Below are positions 10,481 to 18,770 of a DNA stretch of 64,000 nucleotides, piece after piece; positions within the stretch are counted from its first letter, which is position 1, and each line of letters begins with the position of its first letter. This stretch comes from Fibrobacter sp. UWB10 (GTDB lineage: Bacteria; Fibrobacterota; Fibrobacteria; Fibrobacterales; Fibrobacteraceae). The notes beneath the pieces are model-generated. The model had not been told where the DNA came from and did not search any database. It saw nothing but the letters and a program-made list of their open reading frames with translations. A program made the position numbers and the translations under genes. The stretch is from assembly GCF_900182935.1 (NCBI RefSeq), contig NZ_FXUE01000001.1:310001-374000 (forward strand), read 5' to 3'.

Positions 10481-13048
10481 ATGAAAGCTTTCATCAATGG
10501 ACTTTTAAAGAATCTCGCCCACCCGGGAACCATTATCGGTCTTGTTGTCTCTATCGCGATACCGTTCCTGATTTACCTGGGCCCCAATATCGGACATAAA
10601 GATACCATCAAGAATTTGGATCTTTACCTGCCGCTCCCGCTTTTTGTAATACAATTAATTGCAGGCATCGTCATTTTCGCCCTTTTGCACAAGGATTTTC
10701 GCGAATGGCTCAAGGGTATTCTGCCCGAAAAGAAGATTTCGATTTTGATGCTTGCCTTTACCGCCGCGATTACGATTTTCGCCGGTACCCAGATTGAAGC
10801 CCGCCACCGCGTTCAAAGCGACGAAAGCGTGTTCATGTCGGTCGCCCAGAACATGTATTACAACCAGGAATCGGGCACCTGCAACCAGGGATTCTTCGAA
10901 GACGGCAAGCTGACTTGCGTCGGCAAGTCGAACAGCTTCAAGACCAAGGGCCTCGCCTTCCTTTACTTGCTCGGCATGCCGCTCTTGGGTAACGACCTGC
11001 ACTGGATTTTCCACATGGAGCTCCTGATGCTCCCGCTCGCGGTGCTCCTGATGTTCCTTGCGATTGTCGCCTGGACAAGAATGCCCTTGCTCGCCTTCTT
11101 TGCCGCCCTTTTGACAGCGCTCCAGCCCACGGTGCTTTTCCAGTTCCGCGCCATGTCGGTGGAACCGCTCTACATTTTTCTTTCAGCCCTTTCGCTGTTG
11201 ATTTTCAAGTGGGCTTACGACCGCAACACCCTTAAGCATTGGGCATTGTTGGCACTCGTTCTTGCCTTCTTTGCGCAGACCCGCCAAGAAACAGTCTTCT
11301 GCCTGCTTGCCTTCATTATTTTCGCCCTCCCCAAGCTTTTGGACAGCAAGGGCCCCAAGGCTCCGACATTCTTTGTTACCCTTTCGCTATTCTCGGTTCC
11401 GGCACTGCTCACCATCAGTTACTTCCAGGGTTTTGGATTCCAGGGTGGCGAATTCGAAGCCCACGGGCATTTCTTTGAAGACCTCGCCCGCAACTGGACC
11501 GAAATGACCAAGCCGCTGACCCAAAACGGCGAACTTGAAAATCCATTCCTCACCTATTTCAACTACCTGTTCGCCATTGGCGCCATTTACCTGGTAGCAC
11601 GCGCCATCTGGGGCGCCAAGAAAAAGGAATACTTCTACCTCGAAATTCTCGCTTTCTTGCTCTTGTACCACATTCAGACTTATGTGATTCTCGAAAACGT
11701 CTCGGGCGATTTCAGCATTCAGATTAACCAGCGTTACAGCCTGGTCATGCTGCCGTCGATGGCATTTGTCGGCGCCCTGCCGGTCGCACACCTGATTCAA
11801 CTGCTGATTGGTTCAATGAGCGGTAAAAACGACAAGCAGAATGCAATGACCGCAGCTCTGGTTACGCTTGTCGCAGGCCTTATCTTTACCGGTTGGACCT
11901 TCCACTACAAGGAAGACTTCAACAAGAACATCATGTACAACCGCAACCACCTGACCATCGAAGAACACGAGATTTTGGGTTGGCTTGCAGAGCAACCGAA
12001 AAAAGAACGCATGTTCATTTACGGTCGCCCCTGGCATTTTATCGGTTACGGTGTATCGTCTATTCATTACGACCGCGCACGCCAAATGAGCGCTCTTGAC
12101 CTCAAGAAACTCATCGACAAGTATCAAGGCGAAGTCTACTACATTCGCGGGCTCGACTGCTGGGACAGCCAGACCTACCACAAGAAGGCGGTGGAACACC
12201 GTATTGCCACCACCTGCGACGTATTCGAACGCGATATGGACCTGGAAGGCGTCAAGAACATCTTGATTACCAACAACTACTGGGTACAAATCGCCAAGTT
12301 CAACGGTCGCAAAGAATTCAACCCGCAAAACATTATTGCCGTACGCGACTTGGAATTTGTTGAAGCCGCCCAAGGCGACACTCTTGAAGCAAAGCCAGCC
12401 CTTCGCTACGGCATCAGCCTGAATGAACAATCGGGCATCACAAGAGACTGGGACTATATCGTGATTGCAAACGGCGACACGATTGCCCACGCCACGTACA
12501 TTCCCGGAAGCATTGGCGGACGAATCAGCGAAGACAAATTGCTGCCCGGCTACAACCAAATGGAATTCGTGGTACAGAACCGCGAAAACGGGAAAATCAT
12601 GGCAGACGTTCCCAGGTTCTATTTCAACAAGGCAAACGGAGCTGTGCAACTGACGGAAATGCCCTTCGTAAGTCACAAGCAGGCTTGGGGCAAGCTCCGC
12701 AAGAACGCCTCGCTCGACGGCAACACATTCAAGGTCGGCGGCAAGCTCTACAGCGAAGGCTTTGGCACGCACGCCTCTTCCGAAACCGTATTTAATATCG
12801 AAGGCAAGTTCAAGACGTTCAAGATGGGCTACGGCCTCGACGAAGAATCGCTCTGCAGCGACGGCGTGCAATTGCAAATCATCGCCGACGGCAACGTGAT
12901 TCACGACAGCGGTCGATTCGCACTCGGCAATTTAAAGACCGCCGAAGTGAACGTCGAAAACGTTCAGACGCTCATCATCAGGACAAACTCTTTCGAAGAC
13001 ATGGACTGCGACCACGTCGATATCATCAACCCCGCGCTTATCCCTTAG
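10481..13048 (+). CDS. GT-C membrane glycosyltransferase (ArnT/PMT-like) fused to a C-terminal NPCBM domain
   Basis: An 855-residue integral membrane protein. Residues 1 to about 480 hold around a dozen hydrophobic helices typical of polyprenyl-phosphate-sugar-dependent GT-C enzymes, with an acidic DES motif in the first large loop (RVQSDESVFMSVAQNMYY). A soluble region follows, and the last 120 or so residues match the NPCBM (putative carbohydrate-binding) fold, with LYSEGFGTHA and the Gly/Asp-rich core. It probably transfers a sugar from a lipid carrier to a surface glycan or protein. The next gene, 7 bases downstream, encodes the type of enzyme that makes polyprenyl-phosphate sugars, so the two probably form a donor-and-transferase pair. 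No clear ribosome site is visible. Acceptor unknown. Confidence 0.8.
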   Translation: MKAFINGLLKNLAHPGTIIGLVVSIAIPFLIYLGPNIGHKDTIKNLDLYLPLPLFVIQLIAGIVIFALLHKDFREWLKGILPEKKISILMLAFTAAITIFAGTQIEARHRVQSDESVFMSVAQNMYYNQESGTCNQGFFEDGKLTCVGKSNSFKTKGLAFLYLLGMPLLGNDLHWIFHMELLMLPLAVLLMFLAIVAWTRMPLLAFFAALLTALQPTVLFQFRAMSVEPLYIFLSALSLLIFKWAYDRNTLKHWALLALVLAFFAQTRQETVFCLLAFIIFALPKLLDSKGPKAPTFFVTLSLFSVPALLTISYFQGFGFQGGEFEAHGHFFEDLARNWTEMTKPLTQNGELENPFLTYFNYLFAIGAIYLVARAIWGAKKKEYFYLEILAFLLLYHIQTYVILENVSGDFSIQINQRYSLVMLPSMAFVGALPVAHLIQLLIGSMSGKNDKQNAMTAALVTLVAGLIFTGWTFHYKEDFNKNIMYNRNHLTIEEHEILGWLAEQPKKERMFIYGRPWHFIGYGVSSIHYDRARQMSALDLKKLIDKYQGEVYYIRGLDCWDSQTYHKKAVEHRIATTCDVFERDMDLEGVKNILITNNYWVQIAKFNGRKEFNPQNIIAVRDLEFVEAAQGDTLEAKPALRYGISLNEQSGITRDWDYIVIANGDTIAHATYIPGSIGGRISEDKLLPGYNQMEFVVQNRENGKIMADVPRFYFNKANGAVQLTEMPFVSHKQAWGKLRKNASLDGNTFKVGGKLYSEGFGTHASSETVFNIEGKFKTFKMGYGLDEESLCSDGVQLQIIADGNVIHDSGRFALGNLKTAEVNVENVQTLIIRTNSFEDMDCDHVDIINPALIP

Positions 13049-13055
13049 GTAAATC

Positions 13056-13967
13056 ATGCTGTTATCTGTCATTATTCCAGTCTTTAACGAAGAAGAAATC
13101 GTTGCAGAAACCTACCGCGTTCTCGAAGAAGAACTCAAGAATATTGAACACGAGCTCATCTTCGTAAACGATGGTTCCAAGGACCGTACCCGCGAAATCG
13201 TAGAATCGCTTTTGCCGGGCAACCCGAACAACAAGATTATCAACTTCAGCCGCAATTTCGGCCACCAGGCCGCATTCAGCGCAGGCCTCGATCATTCTAC
13301 AGGCGATGCCGTGGTAATTATTGACGGCGACTTGCAAGACCCGCCGAGCCTGATTCACGAAATGCTCGAAAAGTGGCGCGAAGGTTATCAGGTCGTTTAC
13401 GCCCAGCGTAACAAGCGCAAAGGCGAAACCATTTTCAAGCGCTTTACCGCCTTCTGCTTCTACCGCCTGATTGGCAAGCTCACCAGCATCGACATCCCGC
13501 CTGACACCGGCGACTTCCGCCTGATGGACCGTTGCGTGGTGAATCAGCTCACGAACCTGCCCGAACGTAGCCGTTTCTTGCGCGGGCTCGTATGCTGGGT
13601 CGGCTTCAAGAAGATTGGCGTCAAGTACGACCGCGCTGAACGTACCGCAGGCACTTCCAAGTACCCGCTCAAGAAGATGGTGCGCCTCGCCCTCGACGGC
13701 ATTACCGGATTCAGTTCCGCACCGCTCAAGATTAGTTTCTACGCTGGATTGTTCGCGACTGTCGTCGGTCTCGGCGTGTTGATTTGGTCGATTCTCGAAA
13801 AATTCCTCAGCCCCGCAACAACCGTTCCCGGCTGGGCATCGCTCATGACAGCCATCGTATTCTTCGGCGGCATCCAGCTGATGTCTATTGGCATTATGGG
13901 TGAATACATCGGCCGTATTTACGACGAAGTCAAACAGCGTCCGCTTTATATTGAAGACAAGAAGTAA
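13056..13967 (+). CDS. Polyprenyl-phosphate glycosyltransferase, GT2 family (GtrB/DPM1-like)
   Basis: A 303-residue enzyme that loads a sugar from a nucleotide donor onto undecaprenyl phosphate at the inner membrane. The GT-A domain begins LLSVIIPVFNEEEIV and contains DGDLQDPP (metal/nucleotide site) and NFSRNFGHQAAFSAG, both typical of the GtrB/CsbB/YfdH group. Two transmembrane helices near the C-terminus (about 225-250 and 263-287) anchor it. The start has an AGGT ribosome site and lies 7 bases after the GT-C gene, so they are very likely co-transcribed. The sugar (glucose, mannose or other) cannot be told from sequence. Confidence 0.88.
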   Translation: MLLSVIIPVFNEEEIVAETYRVLEEELKNIEHELIFVNDGSKDRTREIVESLLPGNPNNKIINFSRNFGHQAAFSAGLDHSTGDAVVIIDGDLQDPPSLIHEMLEKWREGYQVVYAQRNKRKGETIFKRFTAFCFYRLIGKLTSIDIPPDTGDFRLMDRCVVNQLTNLPERSRFLRGLVCWVGFKKIGVKYDRAERTAGTSKYPLKKMVRLALDGITGFSSAPLKISFYAGLFATVVGLGVLIWSILEKFLSPATTVPGWASLMTAIVFFGGIQLMSIGIMGEYIGRIYDEVKQRPLYIEDKK

Positions 13968-13976
13968 ACAGTGATT

Positions 13977-14040
13977 AGTGATGAGGAATGTGAAATGAGA
14001 AATGCATGACGAAACATTACACATTACACATTTCACATTG
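13977..14040. repeat. Intergenic hairpin of the ATGTGAAATG repeat family
   Basis: AATGTGAAATG and its exact reverse complement CATTTCACATT flank about 30 bases containing further variants (AGAAATG, CATTACACATTACAC). Related words occur at about 21757-21825, 25754-25789 and 62033-62082. No open frame covers it. Confidence 0.7.
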
Positions 14041-14070
14041 AAATTGATTGCAAGAAGTTAAAAGGTTTTT

Positions 14071-14631
14071 ATGCGCAATAAATTATTCGTTATGAGCGCC
14101 GCTAGCGGCGCAGGCAAGACCACCCTCAAGGATTTGGTCATCAAAGATTTCCCGGATATCAAGTATTCCATTTCGGCCACCACGCGCAAGCCGCGCGAAG
14201 GCGAAGTTGACGGCGTTCATTATTTCTTCAAGACTAAGGAAGAATTCGAAAAGCTCATCAAGGAAGATGGCCTGATCGAATGGAACGAAGTCCACGGGAA
14301 TTACTACGGCACTCCCAAGAGTTTTGTCGAAAAGACGCTTGCCGAAGGGAACCGCGTGATTTTTGACCTCGACGTTTTTGGCAAGGTAAACTTCGACAAA
14401 GTTTACCCCGACGCTACCGGCATTCTGATTTTACCGCCCAGCGAAGAAGAACTTGAAAAGCGCCTGCGCGGTCGTGGCACCGATTCCGAAGAAGTGATTC
14501 AGCTCCGCCTGAAGAACGCCAAGAAAGAAATGGAATTCGCCAAGACGCAGGGCAAGTACGAATACGTCATCATCAACGACGACTTGCAGCGCGCCGCCAA
14601 CGAACTCCGCGAAATTTTAAAGAAAAAATAA
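14071..14631 (+). CDS. gmk: Guanylate kinase
   Basis: ATP-dependent phosphorylation of GMP to GDP, an essential step of purine nucleotide synthesis. The 186-residue length is usual. The P-loop reads SAASGAGKTTL at residues 8-18 and the GMP-binding segment ISATTRKPREGEVDGVHYFF follows, with the guanylate-kinase signature in the right place. An AAAGG ribosome site precedes the ATG. The repeat hairpin separates it from the glycosyltransferase pair, so it may have its own promoter. Confidence 0.96.
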   Translation: MRNKLFVMSAASGAGKTTLKDLVIKDFPDIKYSISATTRKPREGEVDGVHYFFKTKEEFEKLIKEDGLIEWNEVHGNYYGTPKSFVEKTLAEGNRVIFDLDVFGKVNFDKVYPDATGILILPPSEEELEKRLRGRGTDSEEVIQLRLKNAKKEMEFAKTQGKYEYVIINDDLQRAANELREILKKK

Positions 14632-14689
14632 TCCCGATTTAAATCAGGATTATCAAGTACTTTTTGATCGCCACACGGATTTGATTTTG

Positions 14690-15655
14690 CTAACGCAAAA
14701 TTTTTATACTTGCGCGTTTTAAGCGGTCATTTAAGGCCATACCGACTCCGACATTCGGAATCGGGTCTACCAGAATCAAGTCGTACTTGGGGTCATCCAA
14801 GTCATGCATGTAGGCGTACAGCTTGGCTGTCGCCTCTAGCATATTGCCCGATTCCGACAGATTCAGCGTTGCAGGAATCACGCCGGGGGTATTGCCGAAG
14901 GCAATCCGCACGCAGTGTTCCGGCAACGTAAAGCCGGCAGGTATTTCGCCATAGAGCAGCGGAACCTGCGGGCGGTAGTGCGTATCGCACTGCCCCGGCG
15001 CGGCCATCGCTTGCCCAGGCTTAGAAGTCGATTCCTTAATTTTCACATCACCGATGACTTTTGCAATCATCTCGGGCGTAATCGCACCCGGTCGAAGCAC
15101 CGTCGGCTCGCCCACTAAAGAGACAATCGTACTTTCTACGCCCACGTTGCAGGGGCCGCCATCCACGATTCCAGCAAGGCCACGGTCGGCCAGCTGTGCC
15201 GCCACATGTTCTGCCGTCGTCGGGCTCACGTGTTTGAACAAATTCGCACTAGGAGCAGCGAGCGGCACGCCCGCCTTCCAGATAATTTCTTGCGCCACCG
15301 GATGCGACGGGAATCTCACCGCTACAGACGGGAGTCCGCTCGTACACAAATCCGGAATGCATTCTTTCTTGGGCAGAATCATGGTCATCGGGCCCGGCCA
15401 ATAAGCCTTCGCCAACGCATACGCCGCCTCGGGAATATTTTCGGCAATGTCAGCCAACTGCGAAATCTCGCAAATGTGAACAATCAGCGGGTCAAAAGTC
15501 GGGCGTTCCTTAATCGCAAAAATCTGCGCCAGGGCCGACGGCAAATAAGCATTACCCGCAAGGCCGTAAACAGTCTCGGTCGGAATCGCGACCACCTGTC
15601 CATCGTGGAGCAGGCGCGCGGCATCGTCAATACTTGTCCAAGGAGGAAATTGCAT
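14690..15655 (-). CDS. L-threonylcarbamoyladenylate synthase, Sua5 type
   Basis: Makes threonylcarbamoyl-AMP from threonine, bicarbonate and ATP, the first step of the universal tRNA t6A37 modification. The YrdC domain covers about residues 1-200 (VVAIPTETVYGLAGNA, then KERPTFDPL, and SVAVRFPSHPVA). The following 110 or so residues form the extra Sua5 domain (SPGQ-like motif SKPGQAMAAPGQCDTHYRP). The total of 321 residues fits Sua5 rather than the short TsaC. The ribosome site is weak. The gene faces gmk tail to tail and lies downstream of the DUF349 gene, separated by a strong terminator. Confidence 0.93.
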   Translation of the reverse strand: MQFPPWTSIDDAARLLHDGQVVAIPTETVYGLAGNAYLPSALAQIFAIKERPTFDPLIVHICEISQLADIAENIPEAAYALAKAYWPGPMTMILPKKECIPDLCTSGLPSVAVRFPSHPVAQEIIWKAGVPLAAPSANLFKHVSPTTAEHVAAQLADRGLAGIVDGGPCNVGVESTIVSLVGEPTVLRPGAITPEMIAKVIGDVKIKESTSKPGQAMAAPGQCDTHYRPQVPLLYGEIPAGFTLPEHCVRIAFGNTPGVIPATLNLSESGNMLEATAKLYAYMHDLDDPKYDLILVDPIPNVGVGMALNDRLKRASIKILR

Positions 15656-15669
15656 GATAGACCAAAAAT

Positions 15670-15697
15670 AAAAAAATCGCGAGACATGCTCGCGATC
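15670..15697 (-). terminator. Terminator between the DUF349 gene and the Sua5 gene
   Basis: A perfect 8-bp stem (ATCGCGAG / CTCGCGAT, 15676-15696) with a 5-base loop is followed on the minus strand by a run of T. Confidence 0.85.
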
Positions 15698-15712
15698 AAA
15701 AATTGATAAAAG

Positions 15713-15740
15713 GAGATCCCGGCTCTACGGCCGGGAAGAC
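15713..15740. repeat. GAGATCCCGG...CCGGGA palindromic repeat
   Basis: A GATCCCGG/CCGGGA inverted repeat just after the stop of the DUF349 gene. It belongs to the same family as the copy inserted inside the maltokinase gene at 26524-26550. It may add to termination of the DUF349 gene. Confidence 0.7.
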
Positions 15741-15749
15741 ATCGAAGGC

Positions 15750-18644
15750 CTAAGCTTCTGCCGGAGCAGCTGCTACAGCCGGAGCTTCTTCCTTGTCCTT
15801 GCGGCCAAAGGCAAACACCTTGTCGCAAGCGGTATTGAAGCGCTGCCAGGTCTTTTCGGAATGTTCGCGAGGCACGGCGCCCACTTCCTTCCACAAACGA
15901 CGCAGGTGCTTCACCTTGTTCATCGAGGCACCGACAGTCTGTTCGCTCAAGTCAGTCAGCAAGTCTTCGGCCTGTTCGCAGAGCAACAGCTTCTTCTGCA
16001 AGTTGTTCTGGCGAGCCTGTTCCTGAATGTCGAGCTGGTCGCGACGGCGAGTAAAGAAGTCATCGCAAGCTTCGCGGAACTTCTTGTACAGGTCCATATC
16101 TTCCAAGCCGCAGAATCCAAGTTCGCGCCATTCCTTCTGGAGTTCGCGAACGGCGTCTGCAAGCTGGTTAGAGCCAGCGCTTTCGGCAAACTGGCGAACC
16201 TTATCGATCATCGCGTTCTTCTTTTCCTTAATCACGTCGAGGCCCTGAGCCAAGGTCGAATCAGCGTGAGCGAGGCGTTCAAGAATCTTGTTGTAAACCG
16301 TGTTGTAGCGATTGCTGATGGTTTCGATGGCTTCCTTCGGAACCATGCCGATAGCCTTCCATTCAGCTTCCATTGCCTTGAGTTCGTCAAGCGTACCCTG
16401 GGCAGCGGCTTCCATAGCTTCGAGCTTTTCGCACAGAGCGTTCTTGGCATCCAGATTCTTCTGCTTCGAAGCATCCATTTCTTCAAAATGAGCACGCTTC
16501 TTTTCGAAGAAGCTGTCGCATGCCGTGCGGAAACGAGTCCAAATTTCGTCGGACTTGCTCTTGGGCACGGGACCCACGGCCTTCCAAGATTCCTGGAGCT
16601 GTTTTAATTTGTTCGAAGTAGCATTCCAGTCGCTGGATTCCTTGAGAGCTTCGGCTTCCATGCAGAGAGCCACCTTCTTTTCATAGTTGGCTTCGCGGTT
16701 TTCGTCTTCGGCCTTCAAGTTTTCCTTATGCTGTGCATAGTAAGCAGTCGTTGCAGCCTTAAAGCGTTCGGTAAGGGCAGCCACATTTTCCTTGGGCACC
16801 ATACCGATAGCCTTCCACTGTTCCTGGATTTCCTGCATAGCCTTGTACTTGTCCTTCCAGAACATTTCCGTGTTCTTGACAAGTTCTTCAATCTTGGCGC
16901 AAAGGGCTTCCTTGTCGGCCAAGTTCTTCTGGCGTTCCGCATTCATCTCTTCGATAAAGCCGGCGCAGTTTTCCTTAATCTTTTCGTAGTTCGCCTGGAA
17001 GTGGTCGCGATATTCCTGCAGCTTGGCAGCAGAGATAGGTCCGATTTCTTTCCAGCGGTTCGTAATATCCTTGAGCTTAGCAAGAACGGCCTGGCTGCCC
17101 GCTTCCTTGGTCAGCGCATCCATTTCAAGGAGCAAGTCGTCGCGGTCCTTTTCGTTGTGCCAGTTTTCCCACTGCTGCATTTCCTGGAAACGAGCGGTTG
17201 CAGCCTTGTATTCCTGCCACAAGTCGTGATACTTGAACTTGTTTTCGCCCACGATTTCTTTCCACTGCTGGTAGAAGTCGCGAACCTTCTTGTTCAAGTC
17301 GCGGAAGTCTTCGTTTTCGTCGAGAGCCTTTACCTTATCGATAATGGCCTTGAGCTTTGTCGAATTTTCTTCGAAACGCTTCTGGGCGTCATCATCGTAA
17401 GCGGTAATCTTGCCCGAAAGCGTGTTACGCAATGCATTGTAGCTCTGCAACATCGGGTCTTCGCCTTCCAAAAGCGGAAGCTTTTCCCATTCACGCACAA
17501 TGGCATGCAAATGTTTCTTGGTCATGTCGTTCACATCGGTATCTGCCAAGGCCTTAAGGCGTTCCAGCAGTTCCGGTCGAACCGATTCGTCAGTTCCTTC
17601 AGGAACATCGACCACAACTTCTTTAACCTTGCGCAAATCCTGAGCCTTGAAAGAAGCATTATTATAACGCTTGACCCAAGCGGCTTTCATCAGAGACTTG
17701 CCTGCGGCACATTCAGCAAGAATAGCGTCCACGCGTTCGGCGTTGTCAGCCACCTTGTTTTCAGAAATCAAGGTTTCAAGTTCATCGAGAGCTGCAGTGA
17801 GAGATGCAATCTTCGCCTGCTTTTCAGCTTCGGCCTTTTCAGCAGCAATGCGAGCAGCATCCGCTTCGTCGCAGAACTTCTTGAAGCTTGCATAAACTTC
17901 GTCAATAGTCGCCTGCTTGTCGCCCATGCCAAGCTTTGCGGCTTCATCCATCAAAGATTCAAACTGAGACTTGACAGCCAGAGGATCCTTCTGTGCTGCA
18001 AAGAAATGAGCTTGCTGTACAAGAGCTTCGCGCTTGCTTGCCAAGAGTTCGGCCGCCTTTTTACCGTTGTCTTCTGCATCTTTTCTTGCGCGGATTCTTT
18101 CGTTTGCAGCCTTACGAACTTCGGGCTGTCTGGAGTTCTTTGCAATATCCTGGAGCAAGGAGTCGGAGGTCACCTTGCGTGCAGCCGTCATTGCAATATC
18201 TTCGTCCAAGTCGCGATTAGCGGCAAGGGCCAAAATGGACTGTTTGGTACAAATCTTTACGAGTTCTGCACGAACGAGACCTGCAGTGTTCACACCCTTG
18301 AGCAGATCTTCGGCAAAATGCGTATCCTTGATATCTTGCAGATAAGCTAGATCCTCGGCACTCGGTTGGGCCTCGGTTTTAAGCTTTTTGACCACTTCTT
18401 CCAAATAACGAGTCTTAGCGGTACGCTTCACTTCTTCGTCGGAATCATTTTCCGAAATCTTTTTCAGAGTAGAAATGATTGTCAACTTCTTTACGGCAGC
18501 AATCCTTACAGAAGCATCGGTATCGGACTCGGCAATACGTTCCAGAACATCCTGGTTGTCCGCACCCAATTCAGCGATAGCTTCCAGTCGCTTGTCGGGG
18601 TTGGAATTTTGCCACTTCGGTTTAAAGGCGTCAAATAAGCTCAT
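15750..18644 (-). CDS. Large DUF349-repeat coiled-coil protein
   Basis: A 964-residue cytosolic protein. The start at 18644 is chosen because a GGAGA ribosome site precedes it; an open frame 19 codons longer lacks one. Residues 1 to about 200 resemble HEAT-like helical repeats (LEAIAELG, LERIAESDTDASVRIAAVKKL). From about 290 onward, DUF349 units of roughly 75 residues recur, each with W+xIG or W+xVG and FxxAxxxFF motifs (for example ESWKAVGPVPKSKSDEIWTR). The C-terminus is Ala/Glu-rich. Proteins with this repeat are widespread, but their biochemical role is poorly defined. The long plus-strand open frames here are shadows. Confidence 0.85.
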   Translation of the reverse strand: MSLFDAFKPKWQNSNPDKRLEAIAELGADNQDVLERIAESDTDASVRIAAVKKLTIISTLKKISENDSDEEVKRTAKTRYLEEVVKKLKTEAQPSAEDLAYLQDIKDTHFAEDLLKGVNTAGLVRAELVKICTKQSILALAANRDLDEDIAMTAARKVTSDSLLQDIAKNSRQPEVRKAANERIRARKDAEDNGKKAAELLASKREALVQQAHFFAAQKDPLAVKSQFESLMDEAAKLGMGDKQATIDEVYASFKKFCDEADAARIAAEKAEAEKQAKIASLTAALDELETLISENKVADNAERVDAILAECAAGKSLMKAAWVKRYNNASFKAQDLRKVKEVVVDVPEGTDESVRPELLERLKALADTDVNDMTKKHLHAIVREWEKLPLLEGEDPMLQSYNALRNTLSGKITAYDDDAQKRFEENSTKLKAIIDKVKALDENEDFRDLNKKVRDFYQQWKEIVGENKFKYHDLWQEYKAATARFQEMQQWENWHNEKDRDDLLLEMDALTKEAGSQAVLAKLKDITNRWKEIGPISAAKLQEYRDHFQANYEKIKENCAGFIEEMNAERQKNLADKEALCAKIEELVKNTEMFWKDKYKAMQEIQEQWKAIGMVPKENVAALTERFKAATTAYYAQHKENLKAEDENREANYEKKVALCMEAEALKESSDWNATSNKLKQLQESWKAVGPVPKSKSDEIWTRFRTACDSFFEKKRAHFEEMDASKQKNLDAKNALCEKLEAMEAAAQGTLDELKAMEAEWKAIGMVPKEAIETISNRYNTVYNKILERLAHADSTLAQGLDVIKEKKNAMIDKVRQFAESAGSNQLADAVRELQKEWRELGFCGLEDMDLYKKFREACDDFFTRRRDQLDIQEQARQNNLQKKLLLCEQAEDLLTDLSEQTVGASMNKVKHLRRLWKEVGAVPREHSEKTWQRFNTACDKVFAFGRKDKEEAPAVAAAPAEA

Positions 18645-18770
18645 AGAGATCTCCAATAGTAAGCAGCTCCCAAAGGGGAATTGCATACTATAATCTAACA
18701 AAAAAAGTTTTTTGAAACAAAAAAGATTGAAAAATAGGCGCTTTTTGCGGTATTAACTATCTTTTAGCCC

